Origin: a virus
Reading direction: 5' to 3' (one strand)
Length of the DNA stretch: 22,533 nt
IMG/VR virus record: IMGVR_UViG_3300044673_000561
Location: 1 to 22,533 of that record
Shown here: positions 15,467 through 22,287 of the stretch, piece after piece
Position numbering within the stretch: position 1 is the first letter of the stretch
Layout of the letters: each line of letters starts with the position of its first letter
The notes under the pieces: model-generated
What the model saw: only the letters and a program-made list of their open reading frames with translations
Told to the model about the DNA's origin: nothing
Databases searched by the model: none
Program-made: the position numbers and the translations under genes

Positions 15467-17314
15467 TCAGAGGGATGTGAGCCCGGCAGATATAACTTTT
15501 GCTTTTTTTTCAACGAGTTTATATGATGGTGAAAAGTAGGTATTATGTTGAATTAACAATTCAATATTCGGATTCAGAAATTTTACCGCTGCCAGTGCAC
15601 CGACAAAGCAGTCCAGGGTTTCATTGCGCTTTCCTGCTGGACAAAACCATGTCGACACTGGTAGGCCTGCCGCCATACGCGTTTTCTTGCGCTCTGCGGT
15701 CAATTGCTGAAAGTAGTTCTCATTGCAGGATAAAGGGAAATGTATATACCCTGGCCCAGGAGTTTTATTCTCAAGGTTCTCATAGATCCAGTCCTTTGCC
15801 TGATGAGTCCCGATCAAATACAAAAACCCTCCGGCCCGCCGGTTCTTTGATGCACCAGCTGCAATTGGTTTTCCCGCTCCATGCAACCCCTTTGTAGGGA
15901 ATATTCTGCGATGTTTACGAGTACTGCAAAACTGATATACTGCATCCGTACGGTGTCCCATCGAGTCTATACAAGCAGCAGCTACATTTAACCCATAGCC
16001 CGACTCTGATCGCCATTGTCTAAGTAGATGCTGGTCAACCAGCTGCCAGACATCATCCTGCTTGGTATCGCCCCATATAATAGAGTGGTCAATCACCCAG
16101 CATTCTCCTCGGGATCCCCATCCGATCGTAGATATTTCAACACGATCTTCATGAGTATCGCCCCCAGCAGTGAGAAGTACTGCACCTTTGGGCACTTCAG
16201 CGGGATATGCTTCGCATCGTTTCAAAATCTCTGCGCTGTCAATTTTAGCTTCAGTCTCGTCCCACTCTTCACCTATAACCGTGTTGATAAACACCTTTAA
16301 TTTAGCAGGATCCCCAACGGCTTTTAAAAACTGGTTAACCGCATCAATCCACGAAAACCATCCGAGTGGAGAGTAAAACGCGCTCAAGTGGAAGCCCGCG
16401 ACTTTGCTTTTAGGTTTATGTTTTATCCACATACCATGGTCAAGCATCCACGTTTTATGATACTCTTTTATTTTGTTGTCACAGTGAGTGCATCGAAGGT
16501 ATACGGAGTCCTCTATCAAATCACCATCGGAATCAGTTTTGTATTTGATATTTTCCCACAATATTATTTGTGGTTTTTTACACTTTGGACACGGCACATA
16601 ATAATAACGCTGATCTGACTGTTTGAATTTTTTCGCAATTTTGCTTTTACCGGCAACCGTAGGAGATGAGGCCCAATACTTCTTTTTTCGTGGAAAGTTT
16701 GCAGCACGTTTATCCAGGAGGTCGAACGGATCTCCCTGGCCATCAACATCATCAGGCCATATATCCACTTCGTCACCGTTTATATTTGGTGTTGACATCA
16801 TGCGCAAACCAACAGAGCTGTTAACACCGGTGATAATTATGCTGGATCCAGGGAAATCTTTGCGCATGATTGTGTTTTTTAAATCACCATCATTACGTTC
16901 CCGTACCTTTTCACTGAGAGCTTCACACGACGTTATGCCTGCTTGCAGGCGTGTGGTTGAATACAGTTTGGCCATCTCATTAGTAGGATATGCAGACAGC
17001 ATCGATCCCAGGCCATAATACGCAGTATACAACTGCCAGTTGATACCAATTTCAGTAGCACCTACCTGGGTGCCCTTCATAAATACAATTTCTTCAGTGT
17101 GCGACAACTGAGACAATTCGAAACTGATTTCTTTTGAATATGGTACGCGAGAGGTTCTCCATTGCCCAGGTTCCGGTGTGGTGCCTGATTTTAATACCCT
17201 ATGTTTATCAGCAAACTCATTAACAGTTTCTTTGGGAGGAGGCCGAAAACCGGAAAAGAACATATCCAGGCAAACAGCAACATTGTCTATAACCTCAAAA
17301 TCCGAAGTGACCAT
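15467..17314 (-). CDS. Terminase large subunit, GpA family
   Basis: This 615-aa protein compares with 641 aa for lambda gpA. It is the packaging motor and the nuclease that cuts phage DNA. A Walker A-like MKGTQVGATEIG lies at residues 79-90, and a Walker B-type region around INGDEVDIWPDD at 178-189. Two CxxC pairs (CPKC 242-245, CTHC 275-278) form a probable zinc site. The nuclease half has acidic residues in GGDTHEDRVEISTIGWG (D386), AACIDSMGHRTDAVY (D450) and GKRNETLDCFVGALAA (D568), the conserved places in this family. The ATG overlaps the small subunit gene by 20 bases. Confidence 0.96.
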   Translation of the reverse strand: MVTSDFEVIDNVAVCLDMFFSGFRPPPKETVNEFADKHRVLKSGTTPEPGQWRTSRVPYSKEISFELSQLSHTEEIVFMKGTQVGATEIGINWQLYTAYYGLGSMLSAYPTNEMAKLYSTTRLQAGITSCEALSEKVRERNDGDLKNTIMRKDFPGSSIIITGVNSSVGLRMMSTPNINGDEVDIWPDDVDGQGDPFDLLDKRAANFPRKKKYWASSPTVAGKSKIAKKFKQSDQRYYYVPCPKCKKPQIILWENIKYKTDSDGDLIEDSVYLRCTHCDNKIKEYHKTWMLDHGMWIKHKPKSKVAGFHLSAFYSPLGWFSWIDAVNQFLKAVGDPAKLKVFINTVIGEEWDETEAKIDSAEILKRCEAYPAEVPKGAVLLTAGGDTHEDRVEISTIGWGSRGECWVIDHSIIWGDTKQDDVWQLVDQHLLRQWRSESGYGLNVAAACIDSMGHRTDAVYQFCSTRKHRRIFPTKGLHGAGKPIAAGASKNRRAGGFLYLIGTHQAKDWIYENLENKTPGPGYIHFPLSCNENYFQQLTAERKKTRMAAGLPVSTWFCPAGKRNETLDCFVGALAAVKFLNPNIELLIQHNTYFSPSYKLVEKKAKVISAGLTSL

Positions 17315-17966
17315 TTACGAGATTCTCCAGACATGTTGACAGTTCACCGTCCAATATATCTTCAATTTCCTTTTTATTGAAAACCGCAGTCTCATCGGCT
17401 TTATATTCCTCGATATATGCTATAACCAGAGAATAGATAAGTGCTGAGACTCTGGGGGAAACTGTCAGTATATTCTGTTTAATATCACTCGATAACCGAA
17501 ATAACTGGGATTTTATTTCATCGACATCTACCAGTTGATTGAGTAACTTTTTGTATTCTACCTCAGCGGTTTTAGCTTCCCACATTTCCCGCACTGCGCG
17601 TGCTTTACTATACATTTCTCCATGCTGCCCAGTTGCATTTTTGGAAGTTCCACCACCCTGCGATGCTTTTGGTGGATCCGGAAAAAGTGTAACCTGTTCA
17701 GAATCGGGTGTGGACGGTGTCGGACTGAAAGGTGATGGTTCATCAATAATACCCTTGTCTTTTCTTGTCGCTGTTCTTTGCTGTGTGGGATCGGTATTAT
17801 TATTCCAGGCAACGTCCGCATCAATGGAATTAACGAATTTTAAAATATTTTTTCCTTGTCGTTCCTCTTTAGCAATACCTATTCTACCTGTGGCAATCGC
17901 TTTCTGTACAGCTGCAAGCGATACTCCGCGATGCCTGGCATATTGGCGAAGCGACATTAATGGCAT
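17295..17966 (-). CDS. Terminase small subunit, Nu1-like
   Basis: This 223-aa protein compares with 181 aa for lambda Nu1. It recognises the packaging site and recruits the large subunit. Residues 4-30 (MSLRQYARHRGVSLAAVQKA, then IATGRI) form the winged helix-turn-helix of Nu1-type proteins. A Pro/Ser/Thr-rich linker spans about 55-105. The C-terminal half is helical (VREMWEAKTAEVEYKKLLNQ, VDVDEIKSQLFRLSSDIKQN), typical of the dimer and large-subunit binding part. ATG at 17966 directly follows the ParB-domain stop; a second ATG three codons on is an alternative start. It lies just before the large subunit gene. Confidence 0.9.
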   Translation of the reverse strand: MPLMSLRQYARHRGVSLAAVQKAIATGRIGIAKEERQGKNILKFVNSIDADVAWNNNTDPTQQRTATRKDKGIIDEPSPFSPTPSTPDSEQVTLFPDPPKASQGGGTSKNATGQHGEMYSKARAVREMWEAKTAEVEYKKLLNQLVDVDEIKSQLFRLSSDIKQNILTVSPRVSALIYSLVIAYIEEYKADETAVFNKKEIEDILDGELSTCLENLVNGHFGF

Positions 17967-18584
17967 TTATAATCCAAGCCTTTTAATTATTTCCCTTGCA
18001 GCAGCTTCCCTGTTTTCGCTATCAAATTTTATTGTCTCTGAAAACCACCTGTCAAAGCGCCCTTGTTTAACTGCAAACTTGAACTTTCCAAACACCAAGG
18101 CAACCTCTTTTTCTTCCTTAACCTTTGAAGTTTTGATAGTGTCATCTGTAACTGAAAACGGATCATCTTCGAGAAATCCAGATATTTCTTTTTCTGAAAA
18201 ACTGGTGAGGGACAAATCGTATGCCGTCTCATTGAGCTCAGCCATTATCTCTGCAATCAATTCAGCGTCATACCCATAGTCCTCACCTATTTTATTATCA
18301 GCAAGAAGGTATGCTTTCGCATCTTCAAGTGATAGATGATCAGCTACAATTACCGGCAGATGGGTCATCTTCAGTTTTTTTGCAGCCAACAGCCTGCCAT
18401 GGCCAGCAATAATCCCGAGTTCTGAGTGCACCACTATCGGATTTATGAAACCAAACGATCTAATAATTTTACATAATTTGTCGATTTGCTCCTGGGGATG
18501 AAGCTTAGGATTTTTTTCATACGGCCGCAATTTTTCAATAAGCCACTGCTCAACTTTGTCTCCGACAACCTGTATTCCTGCCAA
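17967..18584 (-). CDS. ParB N-terminal domain protein
   Basis: This 205-aa protein has a ParB/Srx-type domain at about residues 12-105: VEQWLIEKLRPYEKNPKLHP, then FGFINPIVVHSELGIIAGHG, RLLAAKKLKMTHLPVIVADH and AYLLADNKIGED. The GHGR motif (61-64) takes the place of the nucleotide-binding GERR box of chromosomal ParB. The C-terminus FGKFKFAVKQGRFDRWFSET with a final IIKRLGL resembles a tail seen in phage-encoded members. These often sit beside terminase or DNA methylase genes, but no methylase domain is fused or adjacent here. The start is TTG with AAAGGTGG six bases upstream. A role in packaging or partition is possible but unproven. Confidence 0.82.
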   Translation of the reverse strand: MAGIQVVGDKVEQWLIEKLRPYEKNPKLHPQEQIDKLCKIIRSFGFINPIVVHSELGIIAGHGRLLAAKKLKMTHLPVIVADHLSLEDAKAYLLADNKIGEDYGYDAELIAEIMAELNETAYDLSLTSFSEKEISGFLEDDPFSVTDDTIKTSKVKEEKEVALVFGKFKFAVKQGRFDRWFSETIKFDSENREAAAREIIKRLGL

Positions 18585-18635
18585 GACTGACCACCTTTCG
18601 TTAAAACGTGCCGATTCTGATCATATTTCGCATGT

Positions 18636-18649
18636 GGGGTGACAACCCC
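18636..18649. other. GC-rich inverted repeat in the gap upstream of the ParB-domain gene
   Basis: The 189-bp gap 18585-18773 contains no convincing gene. It holds GGGGT-GACA-ACCCC, a 5-bp inverted repeat of G and C in AT-rich surroundings, 50 bases upstream of the TTG start. No T-run follows on either strand, so it is not an intrinsic terminator. A short hairpin or a protein or nuclease site are both possible. No clear sigma-70 promoter is visible in this gap. Confidence 0.4.
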
Positions 18650-18773
18650 GTGATTTTGTACCATACACTGAAAAGGGAGGCATCGCATGTTACCCGTTTC
18701 TCTATACATTTAAAAGGACCCAAAGGTCTGATACTCTTTACATATATGCATAAAAAGTCTTTACACACAGCAC

Positions 18774-19466
18774 TTATCGAGCTGTTTCTATTGCGTACTT
18801 TAGTGCCTCTTCAAAGTTTCCTTTGAATACTCTACCCGCTGTCATGTCGATTATTTGTTCCGGATCATACCTCTCATCATACAACAATGAGTCAACTATG
18901 TAGAAAATGGGTAGTGCTATACCGCTTTGCCTGAAGAAAATTATTTTCTTGTTCCTGGATACGTACCATGATTTTCTCTTCTTTCCTTTTGAATATTGCT
19001 GAGTATCAAACGTTGCCTGTAAGCCAGACAGCATCTTGCTTATTTCGGATCTTTTTACGTTGCCATATTGGTCAACGTTTGCATAAGACGATGGGACAAT
19101 GAATGAGTTTGCGGGTATCAAACCTTTTTGTCTCAGCAGTACTTCAGACCTTTTTGCAGGTCTTGATCCACCGAACGCATGATGTGAAATTACTTTTGCA
19201 GATGGTGTACCCTTCGATGCCCAGGCTTTGTACTCAAGTGATGCAAACAGATTGCTCTTTGTTGACTTTTTAACATATAGTGCATTTGTAGTCCAGTTCG
19301 TTGGTCTGTCAAAAATTAAAGGGAGTTCTTTTTTTATTTCTGCATTACAATCAAATGCGGTTTTATTCAATGCTCTTGAGGTCGCAAAAGGTATTTGACT
19401 GTTGAATGTGGCTTTTAAATCTCTAATACAACCGTCAACATCAACCTTAACATGAAAACCCTGCAT
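18774..19466 (-). CDS. Conserved phage protein of unknown function, first gene of the late block
   Basis: This 230-aa protein contains segments I recognise from uncharacterised phage proteins: SQIPFATSRALNKTAFDCNA near residue 25, then RPTNWTTNALYVKKSTKSNL, SHHAFGGSRPAKRSEVLLRQ, FIVPSSYANVDQYGNVKRSE and a C-terminal region with VFKGNFEEALKYAI. Some relatives are annotated as minor tail or virion proteins. The many Lys/Arg residues and lack of a signal or membrane segment fit a virion or DNA-associated role. GGAG lies 8 bases before the ATG. It heads the operon that includes the terminase genes, which is an odd place for a tail component. Confidence 0.6.
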   Translation of the reverse strand: MQGFHVKVDVDGCIRDLKATFNSQIPFATSRALNKTAFDCNAEIKKELPLIFDRPTNWTTNALYVKKSTKSNLFASLEYKAWASKGTPSAKVISHHAFGGSRPAKRSEVLLRQKGLIPANSFIVPSSYANVDQYGNVKRSEISKMLSGLQATFDTQQYSKGKKRKSWYVSRNKKIIFFRQSGIALPIFYIVDSLLYDERYDPEQIIDMTAGRVFKGNFEEALKYAIETAR

Positions 19467-19574
19467 ATTTTTTCTCCTTCAAAAATGACCACACAAAACG
19501 CAATATAATTGCATAAATAGCAAAAGGTTACATCCTAACCTCAAATAAAATGATATTATTAAATGTCGTAACCG

Positions 19575-20062
19575 GTTGCAGAATTTCGCAACCTTAACAA
19601 CATTAAAAATCATATACTTACAGACGTACTATTTTACAACCAATAATTCGCAACATTTTTGCAACAAAAACACAAACAGATAACTATATGTTTTTTAATA
19701 AGATAGAACTTTATATGGTAATTGTTGCAGAACTGTGGAGTTATAGATATCGTAGTGAACGAAGAACGGTTAAGGCAACATGTGAGATGTAAACACGCTG
19801 TCTTATTTACATCTGCTCTTAAGTGGGAAAATGGAGAAATGTCTTTTTGTAGAAGAGAGAGCTATATTTCTTGCAACATCGCACGTGTTAATAACTAAGT
19901 CGTTTAAAATCATGGGGTTTGCTGTTTGTTTTTGGCTTGCAACCACTGCAACATGCCGCAACAAGCACTTTTTCTGATGGATCGAGAAATATCTTTTGTT
20001 AAATCATATAATAAGGAAATTCCAAATTATATGAAAAAAATTATTAAAGAATTAAATGTTGC
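19575..20062. repeat. Cluster of eleven GCAAC/GTTGC sites upstream of the late block
   Basis: GCAAC occurs on the plus strand starting at 19588, 19650, 19661, 19775, 19873, 19939, 19948 and 19958. GTTGC occurs at 19575, 19724 and 20058. Only about one copy would be expected by chance in this length. Many extend to TTGCAACA or TCGCAACA. Local spacings of 11, 9 and 10 bases put sites on one face of the helix. The pair at 19575/19588 is a GGTTGC...GCAACC inverted repeat. The surrounding 19467-19976 stretch is AT-rich and otherwise has no gene, apart from an AGGTTA/TAACCT inverted repeat at 19525-19541 without a T-run. Confidence 0.6.
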
Positions 20063-20246
20063 AAAAATTGGTATAACGTCTGGTTTAATACTTTCAGGAA
20101 CAGGGAATTTTGCGTCACTCCCTGCATTGGAGTTGTCGGATCTTCGCGAAAGAGATAATCAGTTATCTCTAAATCTTATCAGAACCGCCAGAAATGGCCC
20201 AATTCGAGAGGATCTCACATTGGTCCGAGCATTTGGTCGTATCTAA
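19977..20246 (+). CDS. Small hypothetical ORF, doubtful
   Basis: This is the only substantial plus-strand frame not covered by a minus-strand gene. From ATG 19977 it encodes 89 aa: MDREISFVKSYNKEIPNYMK, then a helical basic part with KKIIKELNVAKIGITSGLIL, then SDLRERDNQLSLNLIRTARN and a final REDLTLVRAFGRI. The frame is open back to a TTG at 19926 and includes an ATG at 19953, but those upstream codons consist of the GCAAC array, so I prefer the later start. No start has a good ribosome binding site. I recognise no family. It may be a remnant or chance frame. Confidence 0.3.
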   Translation: MDREISFVKSYNKEIPNYMKKIIKELNVAKIGITSGLILSGTGNFASLPALELSDLRERDNQLSLNLIRTARNGPIREDLTLVRAFGRI

Positions 20247-20600
20247 CTCTATTTAGGGGCAGTTTTAAATATAGATGGCAAAAGTTGTAAAGGTTACTTA
20301 GGGGTATCGTGTTTCGCTATGTCTTAATTTTTATTGCACAAAAAAAGAATATAATAAAATAGGAATTTCACTTGCTTGTTTGCACTTTTAGAAACATTAA
20401 ACAATTATAACGCATTGTATTTAAACAAGATTATTTTCAGAATTATTCTTTATATTGTTCTAAAGAATTGTTTAAAATAAACATGTTATATTAAAAAATC
20501 ACATAAATATTTGATGGTGAAGGCCCGAAGCCGAGTATTTGTTAAATTTGCATGTCCGTGATGATTTTTAGGGAAGGATCTAAGTTTGAAGCAATAGATA
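20247..20600. other. AT-rich intergenic stretch without a recognised gene
   Basis: This region of about 350 bases is strongly AT-rich. I see no frame with a ribosome binding site, no tRNA and no riboswitch. It contains TATAAT-like boxes but no -35 partner at good spacing, and a small GTTTA/TAAAC inverted repeat near 20470. Confidence 0.5.
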
Positions 20601-20642
20601 AAAAGAAAAACAGCCTGATACGCTTAAATTCGTACCAGGCTG
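20601..20642 (-). terminator. Intrinsic terminator after the 46-codon gene
   Basis: On the minus strand CAGCCTGGTACG pairs with CGTATCAGGCTG (12 bp with one G-U pair) around an 8-nt loop, followed by TTTTTCTTTTT. This is a textbook rho-independent terminator ending the small minus-strand gene 47 bases upstream. Confidence 0.92.
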
Positions 20643-20688
20643 ACAACTGTAGCACTATTAGTAATGCTTGTTTAAGTAAGAGTTACTC

Positions 20689-20829
20689 TCACCTGCATCG
20701 CACAAGTATCCAAAAGCATTCCTTGCCGTAGTTTTCGGCATAGATCTTTTGCTTTGATCTCCAGTGGGTGAAATACTTTACTGGTATCCATCTATAGCCG
20801 GATGGTGCGGCTTTTGTTGGTTGTCCCAT
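20689..20829 (-). CDS. 46-aa basic aromatic small protein, unknown
   Basis: The ATG at 20829-20827 is preceded by GAAGGAGG at ideal distance, and the TGA is at 20691-20689. The protein begins MGQPTKAAPSGYRWIPVKYF and continues THWRSKQKIYAENYGKECFW, ending ILVRCR. It is rich in Lys/Arg and in Trp/Tyr/Phe and has no signal or membrane segment. I do not recognise a family. The strong ribosome binding site, the intrinsic terminator downstream and another terminator upstream show a separate short transcript. No clear promoter is seen in 20830-20935. A short palindrome TATATT-GT-AATATA and an ACAACATT box like the repressor half-sites lie there at about 20876-20900. Confidence 0.72.
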   Translation of the reverse strand: MGQPTKAAPSGYRWIPVKYFTHWRSKQKIYAENYGKECFWILVRCR

Positions 20830-20935
20830 AAGGGGCCTCCTTCAATTAGTTATTGAAAAATAAAACCCCTCATGTTATATTGTAATATAGTCACAACATT
20901 CAGGGTGCCCAGTTTCAGGATTCGGGCGTCCTACG

Positions 20936-20970
20936 AATAAAAGAGCATTACTGCGCCAACAGAATGCTCT
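20936..20970 (-). terminator. Intrinsic terminator of the XRE-ImmA operon (possibly bidirectional)
   Basis: AGAGCATT pairs with AATGCTCT, extended by CTG/CAG past one bulged A. On the minus strand TTTTATT follows. It begins 3 bases after the ImmA stop. On the plus strand the same stem is followed by six T residues, so it could work in both directions. Confidence 0.85.
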
Positions 20971-20973
20971 TTT

Positions 20974-21609
20974 TTATTTAATCATTTTAATAAGTTCATT
21001 TTCATTCCGTAATCTGTATTGTGTTGCTTCTTTTGAAATTAAAAACGTTTTACTTATTTCTGATGCAATCCTATCTAAAGCATAGTCAAGATATAAATGC
21101 CGAGCCAGGCCATTTCGCTTTGCATCCTCGATTAATGACGATACGGTCGAAATTGCTTCTTCAAATTTAACTTTGAGTTTTTCCGCAGGTAATAGTAAAA
21201 AATTTGCGAATTTGTTTCCTTGAGTTTCTAATTTATCATACTCATTAAGATCGACTCCCTTATAAAAGTTTATCCAATCATCAATTGAATTAAAGTCAAT
21301 CTCTTTAAATATATTGCGATGAAGAACAAAATGTCCGATTTCATGAGATAATGAAAACCTATAGCGGTTTTCAAAAAAATCTGCTAATTCTCTGTCGATC
21401 ACGATTTCAGTAAAGTCCCCAGTTGTCCATGCATCAATATCAAAATTTTTCCTAAGACCTGGCACAGAAATAATATTCATTTCCAACTTAAACTCAATAA
21501 TTTGTTCAATAGGAAAAATAAAACTACTCTGACTGTCATACTCAGCTGCAAACTTAGCAGCTGCATTTTTAATATCTGCATCTGACAAAAAAGGGACTTT
21601 CAGGGACAT
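20974..21609 (-). CDS. ImmA/IrrE-family metallopeptidase
   Basis: This 211-aa protein belongs to the COG2856 zinc protease family, whose phage and mobile-element members cleave or inactivate a partner XRE repressor. The zinc motif is RFSLSHEIGHFVLH with HEIGH at residues 89-93. The third ligand is probably E128 in LETQGNKFANFLLLPAEKL, a pattern typical of the family. Residues 1-60 include the usual FPIEQIIEFKLEMNI region. The ATG overlaps the repressor stop by one base (TAATG) with AGGAG upstream, so the two are translated together, and an intrinsic terminator follows. It would allow induction by repressor removal; the target is inferred. Confidence 0.92.
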   Translation of the reverse strand: MSLKVPFLSDADIKNAAAKFAAEYDSQSSFIFPIEQIIEFKLEMNIISVPGLRKNFDIDAWTTGDFTEIVIDRELADFFENRYRFSLSHEIGHFVLHRNIFKEIDFNSIDDWINFYKGVDLNEYDKLETQGNKFANFLLLPAEKLKVKFEEAISTVSSLIEDAKRNGLARHLYLDYALDRIASEISKTFLISKEATQYRLRNENELIKMIK

Positions 21610-21986
21610 TAGATACTCCTAATCTGATCCGCAAGGTCAATGAGTTTATCATCCGATACTTTATCACCCCTTAATGTCCTAAACACAAAGGGCAACTTAG
21701 CCATTAATTCTTCATTACTTAAAATCGACTCAGGTAGTTTTCCTGCACACGCAGCCGCCAGATCAAAAAAGTGATTCCACTCAACTGACCCTTCCATAAT
21801 CCCCAAACATTCAGCATACTTCTTTTGTTTTTCATATGCTCCTGGGGGAGCTGATAGACCACGTTCAACCTTTGATATATTACCCGGGTCATACCCATAA
21901 AGCTTACAAAACTCCCTTAACGTTACACCAGCCTTAAGACGAATACTTTGAACGAATTCACCGAATGCCTTGAATACTGTGTCCAT
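21609..21986 (-). CDS. XRE-family repressor
   Basis: This 125-aa protein has an N-terminal helix-turn-helix of Cro/CI type at residues 8-60: FGEFVQSIRLKAGVTLREFC, then KLYGYDPGNISKVERGLSAP. The C-terminal 60 residues (LPESILSNEELMAKLPFVFR, then TLRGDKVSDDKLIDLADQIR) form a helical partner or dimer domain seen in XRE proteins paired with ImmA. It has no LexA-type self-cleavage domain, consistent with control by the adjacent ImmA. It is transcribed from a consensus promoter overlapped by palindromic sites, so autoregulation is likely. It could be the prophage repressor or the regulator of a separate element; no early gene it might control is in the window. Confidence 0.9.
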   Translation of the reverse strand: MDTVFKAFGEFVQSIRLKAGVTLREFCKLYGYDPGNISKVERGLSAPPGAYEKQKKYAECLGIMEGSVEWNHFFDLAAACAGKLPESILSNEELMAKLPFVFRTLRGDKVSDDKLIDLADQIRSI

Positions 21987-22027
21987 AGTAACTTGTTCCT
22001 TCCTTTCTTTGATGGCCTGTTGTAGTA

Positions 22028-22056
22028 ATAATACAACATTTTAAAAGTGTTGTCAA
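22028..22056 (-). promoter_or_regulatory. Sigma-70 promoter of the XRE-ImmA operon
   Basis: On the minus strand TTGACA (22056-22051) is followed by exactly 17 bases and TATTAT (22033-22028). The -35 box is a perfect consensus match and the -10 box differs at one base. It lies about 42 bases upstream of the repressor ATG. Confidence 0.9.
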
Positions 22057-22075
22057 TATTTTACAACACTTTTTT
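22033..22075. promoter_or_regulatory. Probable XRE operator sites
   Basis: ACAACATTTT (22033-22042) and AAAGTGTTGT (22044-22053) form a 21-bp palindrome centred on 22043 with one mismatch per arm. It fills the promoter spacer and touches both boxes. A third half-site, ACAACACTTT, lies at 22063-22072 just upstream of the -35 box. Binding there would block RNA polymerase, as expected for an autoregulated repressor. Confidence 0.75.
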
Positions 22076-22101
22076 GAAAAAATATAATTATAAGGGAATT
22101 C

Positions 22102-22284
22102 CTACTCCCCACACTCCCAACATTTGACCCCGCCATGATGAGCACACGCGCCGGATCCGCGCGCTTCACTCTTGTGGCCGTCGTTGCAGATTGATCCGGA
22201 TCTTGATGTTGATGGGCAATCCTGGGTGCAGGGTGGCGGAGGGGTGCAAAAGCAGAATAGCGCTATAACGAGCAGTAGTTTCAA
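22102..22284 (-). CDS. Small Cys-rich secreted protein, DUF3761-like
   Basis: This 60-aa protein starts with a TTG at 22284 that has AGGAG six bases upstream. Residues 1-13 (MKLLLVIALFCFC) are a short hydrophobic export signal, possibly a lipoprotein signal although the box before the Cys is not canonical. Residues 33-56 (CNDGHKSEARGSGACAHHGG, then VKCW) match the DUF3761 pattern C-x-DG-x-x-S-(6)-GAC-x-x-HGGV-x-x-W, whose function is unknown. It has eight cysteines. Its ribosome binding site lies in the last codons of the upstream gene, so the two form an operon. It may be host DNA or prophage cargo. Confidence 0.75.
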   Translation of the reverse strand: MKLLLVIALFCFCTPPPPCTQDCPSTSRSGSICNDGHKSEARGSGACAHHGGVKCWECGE

Positions 22285-22287
22285 GTA

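Noticed and set aside
17539-18279. Plus-strand frame of 246 codons
   Set aside because: It crosses two well-supported minus-strand genes (small terminase and ParB-domain protein) and shows no protein motif.
18443-18709. Minus-strand 88-codon frame upstream of and overlapping the ParB-domain gene
   Set aside because: More than half overlaps the ParB-domain gene in another frame, no ribosome binding site precedes its ATG, and no family is recognised.
18608-18826. Plus-strand 72-codon frame in the gap
   Set aside because: It has no ribosome binding site, runs into the end of an opposing gene, and has no recognisable motif.
19525-19541. AGGTTA-CATCC-TAACCT inverted repeat as a terminator
   Set aside because: The stem is only 6 bp and AT-rich, and no T-run follows on either strand.
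19575-20062. CRISPR array
   Set aside because: The repeat unit is only 5-8 bases, in both orientations and at irregular spacing, with no spacers or cas genes.
20247-20600. tRNA, riboswitch or small RNA in the AT-rich gap
   Set aside because: No cloverleaf or conserved riboswitch core could be found by eye; only short AT-rich inverted repeats are present.
22085-22110. Possible terminator after the DUF3761-like gene
   Set aside because: The GGAATTCC palindrome and nearby T-run do not form a stable stem at the proper distance from the T-run.
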